This document shows positions 9,734-17,756 of a DNA stretch of 64,000 nt, in pieces. Source of the stretch: Tolypothrix bouteillei VB521301. Its GTDB lineage: Bacteria > Cyanobacteriota > Cyanobacteriia > Cyanobacteriales > Nostocaceae. The stretch spans positions 3,816,452 to 3,880,451 of the forward strand of contig NZ_JHEG04000001.1 of assembly GCF_000760695.4 (NCBI RefSeq), read 5' to 3'. The position numbers were made by a program, and so were the translations under genes. The notes under the pieces are model-generated. The model worked only from the letters and a program-made list of their open reading frames with translations. It was not told the origin of the DNA and searched no databases. How positions within the stretch are numbered: position 1 is the stretch's first letter; every line of letters starts with the position of its first letter.

Positions 9734-11200
9734 TTATGATGCCCATGTGTATTTATCTGCGTCATCTCCGCATGTTTCCGGCGTCAGACCCATGTAAGCT
9801 AACGCCCCTTCTAGCGTGGGAGGCTGTATGTGACCGGAAAGCAAGCGATCTACTATCGATAGATGTCCGGCGTATCGTTCTGGATTTTGTTCAAAAATCC
9901 ACTGACAAGGTTCGCAGCAGAAATTGTAGACGCGTCCTTTGTAGTTTACTTTCTTTGGTTTCGGTGCTTCAGTTGCTGATGGTAGAATAACTATTGGCAA
10001 TTGACAAAGGTTGCAGGTGACTGGGAAAGTTTCGGAATAAGTGCGATCGAGGCGATTGTTGCGAATATTTTCGGTAAGTGTATCCCAGTATGGACCAAAC
10101 TGCTTTTCCCAATTAGGATATTTTGACTGGAGCCATTCACGCTCCGCTTGAGAAACGCCCGCATCTGGATTCCACCACAATGTTGAACGCCAAATCCAAA
10201 CACCCAAGTGTAGGGCGTGGTGGTACCATTCTAATTCTTCCAGAAATGTCTCCCAGTACCAAGGAAGTTCAAGACCAAAATCGCGGAACTGAGCTACAAA
10301 TTGCTGAATAATCCATTCTTCCATAAACTCCTTAAAAGACTTCTGGCGATGCTCCAAAGGGGTGTAGTAATCCATTGACAAACCAGTCAGCAGAGCAAAG
10401 ATACGCCACGATCGCCAAAACATTGTATCAATTAACTTTTGTGGTAAGTCTTTGCCTTGTTTGAGGAGAATCTTTAAAGTAGGTTCACCTTGTTGGGCGT
10501 GACGGGATTCGTCTGTTTGAATGCTTGAGATCAGCGCTCCGAATTCAACATCACCTACATTCAGAGCATCTGCAGCCATACCTAAAAACTGCACGTTGGT
10601 AAAACCAGTCTCTAGAGTAAACGTTAACTGTATTGCTGTTGCGATCGGATCGGCTGCAGTAAACATATCATCGCACAAGTGACGGGCAGCAATAATTCCC
10701 CACTCATTCGTGTGGACTCCTTTATGAGCCCAGTCAAACTGGATGTCTTTATTTAACAGTCCGTGAGCAAACAAAAGCTGGATCTGGGTGTGACGCATTT
10801 CGTCAAGGGTTCCAAACAGCGCCATGTTCCGCCACGCCGCCGCCCTCCCAAAGCGGCTCATACGCGCTTCCCCTATGACTGAAAGAATTTCTGGAATCAC
10901 CATAGCACCGTAATGAGCTTTGAGCGAAGAAACCCAACCAGGATCGAGCTGCTCAAACAATTTGGAGCGATCCAACGCTGTTTTGACCGAATATACGCCC
11001 ATATCTTTTTCATATTGATTGTGAACGTACTCCCGGTAGGTAATTTTGTAAGACTCGTCCCATACATACCAATCCTTTTCTGGAACTTTATAGTCCCCAG
11101 CAATTTCTTCAGGAAACACGCGATCGTAAGTGACATACTTAAAGTTCCAATTCATATCACGAGCCAAATCATACCAATCAGAGCGATTGAGCTTAGGCAT
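9734..11200 (-). CDS. tmoA: Toluene/alkene monooxygenase hydroxylase alpha subunit (TmoA-like, diiron)
   Basis: 488 residues. This catalytic subunit would insert one oxygen atom from O2 into an aromatic ring or alkene. All six diiron ligands occur, at the numbers I recall for T4MO TmoA: Glu104 (in VIPEILSVIGE), Glu134 and His137 (TLDEMRH), Glu197 (TFTLETGFTN), Glu231 and His234 (TDESRH). Thr201, the active-site threonine, is also kept. Pocket positions differ from T4MO as I remember it: Met100, Pro103, Ser107, Cys176 and Leu196 instead of Ile, Gly, Ala, Phe and Phe. The C terminus has a YHS-like module with CNLCQLP and FCCEPCQWIF, so four or five cysteines could bind a metal. It is first of the five-gene minus-strand operon, with its promoter in 11201-11540. 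The natural substrate cannot be read from sequence. Confidence 0.95.
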   Translation of the reverse strand: MPKLNRSDWYDLARDMNWNFKYVTYDRVFPEEIAGDYKVPEKDWYVWDESYKITYREYVHNQYEKDMGVYSVKTALDRSKLFEQLDPGWVSSLKAHYGAMVIPEILSVIGEARMSRFGRAAAWRNMALFGTLDEMRHTQIQLLFAHGLLNKDIQFDWAHKGVHTNEWGIIAARHLCDDMFTAADPIATAIQLTFTLETGFTNVQFLGMAADALNVGDVEFGALISSIQTDESRHAQQGEPTLKILLKQGKDLPQKLIDTMFWRSWRIFALLTGLSMDYYTPLEHRQKSFKEFMEEWIIQQFVAQFRDFGLELPWYWETFLEELEWYHHALHLGVWIWRSTLWWNPDAGVSQAEREWLQSKYPNWEKQFGPYWDTLTENIRNNRLDRTYSETFPVTCNLCQLPIVILPSATEAPKPKKVNYKGRVYNFCCEPCQWIFEQNPERYAGHLSIVDRLLSGHIQPPTLEGALAYMGLTPETCGDDADKYTWAS

Positions 11201-11546
11201 AGAAACTAGTTCCCCATTTGTTTAGATTTATGCGCTCAAACTTTTTTCATCAGAAAAATGGGTTTGAAATCTCTAAATTAGACGCTACACATCCTTGATT
11301 GCGGTGCTATAGCGCAACTACGAACTTTTTTAATCTACAGTCTAATTTAAGAGAAATGGTCTTATTCCCATATCACCGTAATTTAACCTAAAGTTCTAAA
11401 GGCGTACTAATAGCTTTATACTGCTTAATGATTGACAAATAGATGAGTATATGAATGCGTAAAAACTTGAGTCGTTTTCCTTCTATATCCATAAGTGCGA
11501 AAATTCAGTTATGCACTTTTTCAGCTAAAAGCTTGCTGAAGAACAA
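11201..11546. other. Gap upstream of the tmo operon
   Basis: About 350 AT-rich bases between the tmoA start and the terminator of the Rieske oxygenase gene. It must carry the tmo promoter, which reads on the minus strand. I find no convincing -35/-10 pair and no clear operator palindrome. No adjacent regulatory gene of the TmoST or XylR type is present. Confidence 0.4.
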
Positions 11547-11579
11547 CTAAAAACCGTTCCTGCTTGGATGGAACGGTTA
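11547..11579 (-). terminator. Rho-independent terminator of the Rieske oxygenase gene
   Basis: A perfect 9-base stem, AACCGTTCC with GGAACGGTT, and a 9-base loop. Read on the minus strand it runs straight into TTTTT. It lies about 100 bases past the stop of the PaO-like gene and before tmoA, so it should separate the two transcripts. Confidence 0.7.
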
Positions 11580-11677
11580 AGAAGTTTATCCATTGACCGA
11601 TCGCAAAATCTCAGCAAAATACATAGATTCTAGCGAACAGCTTAAAACCTGCCACGTGAGGTTTTTTCAATCGCCCG

Positions 11678-13123
11678 TCACTGCTTGGCGATCGCTTTCT
11701 CAGGCAAATTCCTGGGAGGAATTGAACGTCCTTGATAAAATCGCTGCTCCAATTTGCCCAAACTAAACCAAATAGCAGCACCGCCAATAACAGCCAAGGT
11801 TAGAGAGCTAATGGTGATGATATTTGCTTGAGGGTAAACAAACATTAGCAAAGGAAGCAGCGCCCAAACTAACCCTGTCACTGCAGCGACTCCCACCCGC
11901 AATCGTTGCAAGTTACTTAAAGCCTTGCTACAGCTGGTACATTTCTTTGTGTGAGAGTGGTATCTATCCAGTAAAATTTCCTTGGGCAATGCCGGTGGTA
12001 GAGTCGTTTGTGGAAAAGGATCGATACTATATTGATTCACCCAGGAACGCAGCTGGAATACAAACAAATCGGCTTTGGTTGGTAAATAAAATGCTTTGGT
12101 AAAGTTAGCACTCCCACCACGTTGTTCTAGATACCGTTCTTGGTGATGTAAGAAAATTTGGTCATCTTCCAACACGCTATTTTGCCCGATGTGAGAGTAC
12201 CAGCGCGGAGTAAGTTTCAGAAACAGCCCTGGTAATTTTGAGGAAAACTTAAAGGGAAAACGCGCAAATAACCGACATTCTCCCTTCCGTATGGGAGTAG
12301 CGTAGACGACGGTCATCGTCCTACCAAATTGTTTGGAAGTGAGGTCATGCCACATCATAGCAGGAGCAATGAAGTTAGTATCCTGGCGACCTAAAGTCCC
12401 TTTGCGCGGACCTTCCGCCCAAATTCCTTTAAATCCCCATTTTCCCGATTCTACGATTTCCAACTCTACAGGAGAGACATTGGCTCTGTTACCAACTGTC
12501 CGGTGGTGGGTGTAAGGAATATGACTGGTATCGAGGACGTTTTCCATCAAGGTCAGGGCATCATAAGGTATGTCTCGAAAGGTATTGAGGCAAACCCAAC
12601 CTTCGGGTTCTTCGTCCAAGACGTCAACCACCGGGACTTTGGTGTTAGACGCATTCTCTGGAGAACCGGGATAAACAAACAACAGTCCTTGACGAACTGT
12701 GGTAGGAAGTGAAGTGACGCACGCACGTTGAGAAACTTCTGCTTTGTTTCCCGGAGCCTGCTGCGGAATGCGATCGCACTTACCCGTTCCTGAAAATGCC
12801 CAGCCATGATAGGGACATTCGAGTAAACCGTCTTCGTTAATTCTCCCCTCGGAAAGTGGAGCTAAGCGATGGGGACATTGGTCTACAAATGCTCGCCACA
12901 TCTGTTCGTTGTTATCCCACCAAATGACAATATCCCGCTCTAGTAAAGTGAAACGAGTTAGCTGGGATTTGTCTAAATCTTCAATGTAATGGACGGGATA
13001 CCAAACCTCATGCCAATCAAACCGATCTGGGTCGAGCCCGCCACTGGGGAGTTCTTTTTTGTCTTGAGTTTGAGAAGTGACTGAAAGAGGTGATTCCTCT
13101 GACTGGAGAATGCTGCTCGACAT
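11678..13123 (-). CDS. PaO/Tic55-family Rieske non-haem iron oxygenase
   Basis: 481 residues from the ATG at 13123 (MSSSILQSEE). The frame extends 20 codons upstream, but that stretch does not look like protein of this family. An N-terminal Rieske domain has CPHRLAPLSEG and CPYHGW (CxH and CxxH cluster ligands). The mononuclear iron site is in ENVLDTSHIPYTHH. A C-terminal KKCTSC motif and two terminal membrane segments (about 420-465) are typical of the pheophorbide a oxygenase / Tic55 / PTC52 group rather than the soluble aromatic dioxygenases. It is probably thylakoid- or membrane-bound, acting on a chlorophyll-type or other tetrapyrrole substrate, with electrons from ferredoxin. It has its own terminator and lies upstream of the tmo operon on the same strand. 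Confidence 0.88.
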   Translation of the reverse strand: MSSSILQSEESPLSVTSQTQDKKELPSGGLDPDRFDWHEVWYPVHYIEDLDKSQLTRFTLLERDIVIWWDNNEQMWRAFVDQCPHRLAPLSEGRINEDGLLECPYHGWAFSGTGKCDRIPQQAPGNKAEVSQRACVTSLPTTVRQGLLFVYPGSPENASNTKVPVVDVLDEEPEGWVCLNTFRDIPYDALTLMENVLDTSHIPYTHHRTVGNRANVSPVELEIVESGKWGFKGIWAEGPRKGTLGRQDTNFIAPAMMWHDLTSKQFGRTMTVVYATPIRKGECRLFARFPFKFSSKLPGLFLKLTPRWYSHIGQNSVLEDDQIFLHHQERYLEQRGGSANFTKAFYLPTKADLFVFQLRSWVNQYSIDPFPQTTLPPALPKEILLDRYHSHTKKCTSCSKALSNLQRLRVGVAAVTGLVWALLPLLMFVYPQANIITISSLTLAVIGGAAIWFSLGKLEQRFYQGRSIPPRNLPEKAIAKQ

Positions 13124-13257
13124 GGTGCAATTAACAATATTTTTAATAATTTCTCTACTCAGAATGTAACAATTTTTTAACAAATTGGGTGAGGTAGATT
13201 TAAAAAATCAGTCTATGGTTTAAATTAGCATCGGTTAAAGCCAATACATTTCAACAT

Positions 13258-13579
13258 ATGGCAGTAGATACGGAAAAACGTGCAGTCGCTAAAATAGCTT
13301 TGCGTGAAGCACTCGCTGCTTGTGAATGAGTGGAAGGCTATTTTTGCTCGACAGAAACAGTCTGCAAAGAGAACTTGGAAAGAGAGTTTATTGTCCGGTT
13401 TCTGGAAGTTGATGTTTGGTATAGTTTCTTCAGGAGCTATGAATTCAAAAACTGGAGCCATTTCTTTTACGATGAAACGTTCGCCAAAAGGGCGTTTGGA
13501 AATTCTTTACCTGGATGAGGAAATGCGAATCACTCGTGGGGTGGAACGAGGAACAGTGTTGGTTTGCGAGCGTAATTAA
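13258..13579 (+). pseudogene. Degraded PAP/fibrillin-family gene
   Basis: The ATG at 13258 opens a frame reading TEKRAVAKIALREALAA, which resembles the N terminus of cyanobacterial plastoglobulin/fibrillin proteins, but it stops after 22 codons. About 200 bases later another frame reads TGAISFTMKRSPKGRLEILY and continues DEEMRITRGVERGTVLVCERN, the usual end of that family (a lipocalin-like lipid-binding fold). Normal members are about 190-200 residues, so most of the middle is missing and at least one frame change separates the ends. It looks like a gene with an internal deletion. Confidence 0.6.
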
Positions 13580-13585
13580 ACTAAT

Positions 13586-15598
13586 TTACTTAATTGGACG
13601 CAAAGAGCCAACAACTTGAGCTTTTCCTAATTCTAGAACCAAACGTTGAGCTTGATGTTTGTAGAGTGGGAAAGGCAAGGTTCCTGGTAAATTTTTCATC
13701 AAGTTTCTAGCAACATTAAGACTGCATCCTGAAATTCGGGCAATAACATTGGCTCCTTCAAATTTTGCATCTTCTGTTAAAGCTCTGGCAATATGAACTT
13801 GCCAGTTTTTTAATGCCAGCCTAGTGTCTCCCTGCTCAACTCGCTGCAAACCATGGCTCGTTGCTAGTACAATCATGCGATCGCCCACTGCTAATCGAAT
13901 ATCTTCAGAAGGCATTAACTTTGGTGTTTCTGCTTCTTTTTGGTAAAGGATGGGAACAACTCCATAACCACAAGTTACGTCAGATAATAATAAACCATTC
14001 AGCGTATCATCAAGCTCAATTTGGTACTCTGTAACCAAAATAGTTGTGCGATCGACACGAAACAAATGAGTAATATTTTCTCCAAATGCTGCTCCAGCAA
14101 AAACTTCAGATGCTACAGCATTCACGCATAGAATTTGAGCCTTTGGCAAGAGTTCAGCCAAATTATTACTTAACCCTAGCCCTGTGGTACGAACAACCAA
14201 ATTGCTTTCTGTATTGACATCATAGGTCATGAGACTGACTTCCAAATTCAGCATTTCATCATCAGTCACCACCACAACACTCTTTGCTGTCTTAAGATTT
14301 GCCCTAGCAAGAGACTCTGTTAGGGAACCGTTCAGGAGTGGCATTTTTGGCAAAAGAGACGCATCTAAATTTGTATTAAAGGTAATGCCAACAAGCGGCT
14401 GTTTAAACTCTTGTAAAATCTCTGCAATTCTTTGACCAATTCGCCCAAGCCCTACCACAACTACGTGATTTTTTTGGGGAACAGGTGGACGCCGCTTAAT
14501 TAACTGAAACCTAGCGGCTAATAGTCTTTCTGTCAAAAAGCTGTAGAATATTCCTATCAGAACTGTACCACTAATTGTCATCCCCAAGCTAATCAGGCGC
14601 AACCAAAGAGGAACTGGTTGTGTAAAATCGAATCCTCCAAACAGATCGTTAAATCCTCCTAAGAGCAGCATAACTGAAGTCAAAAAAGCATTTATCAAGC
14701 TGATTTTGGGATAGGTTAACCGATAGAGAATAGTACCCAAAAGTAATAAAAAGACTACAATTACTCCACAAATTATACCAACCTGCTTGAGTCTATTTTT
14801 ATCAGAATTTTGCCAAAATTCAGTTATGCTTTGCTTAAAAATGACCCAACTAAGCTGTTTAATTTTTGTTAAAATATGCTGGGGACTATACCAATTTTTT
14901 CTTATTGGTTGCTCCAAATAAGTGAGATTTAGATTTGTTGCTTCAATATAAACAATCGTGTCTCCGGGTATAATGCGTGCATCTAATTCCCATTCATCAA
15001 ATACTTTCGTTGTAGCAGCATCAGATTGATAATGGAGGAGCCGACGGTTGTGAGTGTTCAGATCGTATAACAAACGGTTGTTGCACCAAGTGTCTGTTGA
15101 CGAGATAACGCGTTTTACCACCCGCAACCACTGTCCTTCTAAATTAAATAATCCTAATGTCTCTGTACCAAGAGCAGCAAGGGCAAAGGCTGGAGCAGGT
15201 AACTGCGTAGGCTCAAAAGCAGTAAAGTTTTTTAAATGTTCGCTCAGTAACTCATTGAGATTTCTTTTTGAAGAACGGACAACTATACGAGTTTTGGGAT
15301 TTAGCTTTCGTACTGCTAAAGCTGTCTCTGCATTCACTAGCTCGCTATTAGTGACTATAAGAGCTGCTCTGCACTGTAGAATTTGGGCTTGCTCCAAAAC
15401 ACTTGAGTGACGGCAATCACCTACGATCAAATTATCCAACAAATCTGGAAGTTGAGAAATTTCCCACTCTTGAGGCAGCTGTTTGTCTATAGCAATTACG
15501 CTCACTTCAAACAACTTCAGGGCAACAACACAATGTTGTCCCAAACTACCCAACCCACAAACCAAAAACCGATCTAACAGCACTTCGGTCTTTGCCAC
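13586..15598 (-). CDS. Two-domain TrkA-N (RCK) membrane protein, probable ion channel or transporter regulator
   Basis: 670 residues. A first Rossmann TrkA-N domain starts near the N terminus (FLVCGLGSLGQH). A central membrane region of about three helices spans residues 275-370, followed by a second TrkA-N domain (HVVVVGLGRIGQRIAEIL) and a C-terminal TrkA-C-like part. This is the layout of cyanobacterial proteins annotated as potassium channel or NAD-binding protein. The stretch between the helices reads LLLGGFNDLFGGF, and I do not see a canonical TVGYG selectivity filter, so the conducted ion is uncertain. It is monocistronic and convergent with the fibrillin relic. Confidence 0.8.
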   Translation of the reverse strand: MAKTEVLLDRFLVCGLGSLGQHCVVALKLFEVSVIAIDKQLPQEWEISQLPDLLDNLIVGDCRHSSVLEQAQILQCRAALIVTNSELVNAETALAVRKLNPKTRIVVRSSKRNLNELLSEHLKNFTAFEPTQLPAPAFALAALGTETLGLFNLEGQWLRVVKRVISSTDTWCNNRLLYDLNTHNRRLLHYQSDAATTKVFDEWELDARIIPGDTIVYIEATNLNLTYLEQPIRKNWYSPQHILTKIKQLSWVIFKQSITEFWQNSDKNRLKQVGIICGVIVVFLLLLGTILYRLTYPKISLINAFLTSVMLLLGGFNDLFGGFDFTQPVPLWLRLISLGMTISGTVLIGIFYSFLTERLLAARFQLIKRRPPVPQKNHVVVVGLGRIGQRIAEILQEFKQPLVGITFNTNLDASLLPKMPLLNGSLTESLARANLKTAKSVVVVTDDEMLNLEVSLMTYDVNTESNLVVRTTGLGLSNNLAELLPKAQILCVNAVASEVFAGAAFGENITHLFRVDRTTILVTEYQIELDDTLNGLLLSDVTCGYGVVPILYQKEAETPKLMPSEDIRLAVGDRMIVLATSHGLQRVEQGDTRLALKNWQVHIARALTEDAKFEGANVIARISGCSLNVARNLMKNLPGTLPFPLYKHQAQRLVLELGKAQVVGSLRPIK

Positions 15599-15737
15599 TC
15601 AGTGAAAAAATATTATATCACTGTCTTAAAAATAGGGAGTAGGGAGTAGGGCTATATTTCGCGTGACAACACCCTAGGTGGAGCTGTCTAAAAAGGTATT
15701 CCCAGGCGAGCCTGGTAACGAGGTGGGGGCGTCTGAC

Positions 15738-15900
15738 CTTACCTTCTTGGTAACTCGATCGCAGGAATCGATGTGACAGGAGATTTTTCTGCGCTTCGCG
15801 ATCGCGTGACGGAAGCCTTAAAGAATTTCCAAAGTAAAGGTATGGTTGTGTCTGATGATGGATATTGGAAAAAGAGCGATCGATATGCTTCTAAATTTTG
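15738..15900 (+). pseudogene. 3' fragment of an unidentified gene
   Basis: The plus strand reads GNSIAGIDVTGDFSALRDRV and continues through ALKNFQSKGMVVSDDGYWKK to a stop at 15900, with normal-looking coding composition and no start. The source gene is unknown. The sequence just upstream (15620-15735) is repeat-like, including GGGAGTA repeats and a CCAGGC/GCCTGG hairpin, and cuts the frame off. Confidence 0.35.
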
Positions 15901-15987
15901 ACTCTCTCCGACGTAAACGTGCGGAGATTCCTTAGGAAGTTCTGCCGTATTTCCTAAGTATCCGGCTGTCAGCCTTTGTATACTCAC

Positions 15988-16224
15988 CTAAATAACTTTA
16001 TCAACCATTTCGGTTGTAGTTGGAGAAAAAGTACGTAAAAAAGATTTAAGTTGTGACCACCATAACTCGGCGGGGATTAAAATCAGGAGAGTATGGAGAT
16101 AAACACAGGACTTTCGCACCTACAGATTCAATCATTGGTTCGATTGATGCTAGTTTATGTGCCGATAAATTATCCATAACTACTACTGCTCCCGGATAGG
16201 GGATTAATTTCTCTAATAAATATC
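15988..16224 (-). pseudogene. IS630-type transposase remnant (3' part, frameshifted)
   Basis: The minus strand reads LIPYPGAVVVMDNLSAHK, then LSPYSPDFNP, the DDE-transposase stretch carrying the second catalytic Asp. After a frame change it continues ELWWSQLKSFLRTFSP to a stop at 15988. These are the hallmarks of the C-terminal half of IS630/Tc1-family transposases. The N-terminal half is absent and the frame is broken, so it is inactive. It lies immediately beyond the DevA stub and may mark the event that destroyed that gene. Confidence 0.75.
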
Positions 16225-16390
16225 ATATAATCTCGTGCTTAAGTTCATTTGTCCGAATATATCTTACTATATATTTGTGTAATTAATTCTGTCCAACTAC
16301 TTATGCAACCACAGTTGCTAGCCTGGGAGATTGCCGTTTTCCGTTCAACAGGAGATAAATAACTCATCAACTTGATACCAATCGTGTTGA

Positions 16391-16489
16391 CTATGCATAA
16401 ACAGCGTCAGACTTGTTGGCTAAACGACCATCTTCCATGTAAACAATGCGATCGGCAATATCTAAAATTCGGTAAATTGTTAGATTAGA
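16391..16489 (-). pseudogene. devA: devA ATPase remnant (last ~30 codons)
   Basis: The minus strand reads RILDIADRIVYMEDGRLANK up to a TAG at 16391-16393. The intact DevA-type ATPase at 56820-57497 ends RILDIADRVVRMEDGK, so this is clearly the C terminus of the same family. Walker A, signature and Walker B regions are missing. The stub sits just downstream of devC on the same strand, where devA normally follows devB-devC, so the local operon has lost its ATPase. Confidence 0.8.
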
Positions 16490-16583
16490 GCGTCATCAGT
16501 CACTCGTCACTTGTCATTAGTGCATTGCAATTTACCAACGATCGATGACTATCTCATCCTAAAATTATTGACACCTATCCTAC

Positions 16584-17750
16584 TTAAAAAATGTCTGCAG
16601 GATCGGCAGACTGTAATTTCCGCATCGCAACTGCACCGGATGCAATACACATTACCAGCGTCATAGCGAATACAAGCACGGCGCGATTCATTGACATCTG
16701 AACGGGAAGTAACGTGGCTTGAGCGATTAACCCATACAACCCAAATGAAATTGTATAACCTGGAACAAAGCCCAAAATTGCCAGAATTAATGCTTCTTGA
16801 AGTAGGACGCCGATCAGATAGCGATCGCTATATCCCATCGCTTTAAGCGTGGCGTATTCCGGTAAGTGATCGGACACATCTGAGTAAAGAATTTGATAGA
16901 CGATAACGGTTCCTACCAGAAAACCGACGATCGTGCCAAAGCCAAAAATCACACCGATCGGGCTAACCTGACTCCAGTAATTTCGTTCTCGCTGAATATA
17001 TTCCTCCTTCGTGAGAACCAGCACATCAGCAGGTAGTTTTGCTCTCAAAGTGGCTTGCACCCGTGCAATATTGACACCGGGTTTCAGGGAAATGGCACCA
17101 ATATCAATTTCATCCGGTTGGCGTTCCGGAAATAGCCGCAGAAATGTAGAATCACTCACAATCAAATTGCCATCGGCTGAAAAGGATGCTCCCATCGCGA
17201 ACACACCGACCACTTGAATATTAAAGTTGTTGAGTTGAACGGTTAGCGAGGGTGATTGTTGCAGCACCCTTGCAATATTGCCTAAATCGGGTCGAGCCGC
17301 TCGATCGAACAGGGCATAATTCAACATCTTGAGGAGATCGAATTTAACTTTCGCATCAGGTACTTCCATTGCAGGATTACTAGGGTTGAAACCATACACC
17401 TGCACCTGCCAAAAGGTTCGATTGTCGGGATTGCGCCATTGTCCAATCCCGGTGTATAGAGCATTCACCGAAGCAACGCCATCAGTGGCAAGAGATTGAA
17501 ACAGTCGGGCGCGAGGAAAGGGTCTAATTGTGTTGATATTATCTGAGATGGCATTGGTTAAAAACAAATCACCACGCAATCGATAATGCATTCCTGTAGC
17601 AGAAACATAAGCAGATTCCATCAGTCCTAATTGGAAAAAGATAAGAATATCGGCAAAGGCAATACCTGAAATTGCTACCAGCAGACGAGTTGGTTCTCGT
17701 CTAACTTGCAACCATGCCAGGGGTATTTTACGAAGGAATTTACGCAGCAT
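16584..17750 (-). CDS. devC: DevC-type ABC exporter permease
   Basis: 388 residues with FtsX/MacB-like topology. One N-terminal membrane helix (after RREPTRLLVAISGIAFAD) precedes a large periplasmic domain and three C-terminal helices (IFGFGTIVGFLVGTVIVYQI, YLIGVLLQEALILAILGF and AVLVFAMTLVMCIASGAV). The LPEYATLKAMGYSD loop is characteristic of DevC. With DevB and an ATPase it would export lipids or glycolipids across the envelope, as in heterocyst glycolipid export. It starts 6 bases after devB stops. The cognate ATPase gene is only a stub, so function would need an ATPase from elsewhere. Confidence 0.92.
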   Translation of the reverse strand: MLRKFLRKIPLAWLQVRREPTRLLVAISGIAFADILIFFQLGLMESAYVSATGMHYRLRGDLFLTNAISDNINTIRPFPRARLFQSLATDGVASVNALYTGIGQWRNPDNRTFWQVQVYGFNPSNPAMEVPDAKVKFDLLKMLNYALFDRAARPDLGNIARVLQQSPSLTVQLNNFNIQVVGVFAMGASFSADGNLIVSDSTFLRLFPERQPDEIDIGAISLKPGVNIARVQATLRAKLPADVLVLTKEEYIQRERNYWSQVSPIGVIFGFGTIVGFLVGTVIVYQILYSDVSDHLPEYATLKAMGYSDRYLIGVLLQEALILAILGFVPGYTISFGLYGLIAQATLLPVQMSMNRAVLVFAMTLVMCIASGAVAMRKLQSADPADIF

Positions 17751-17756
17751 CGTGAA

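Noticed and set aside
15739..15987. Minus-strand 82-codon frame
   Set aside because: It has no protein-like pattern and covers a plus-strand gene fragment and part of the IS630 remnant region.
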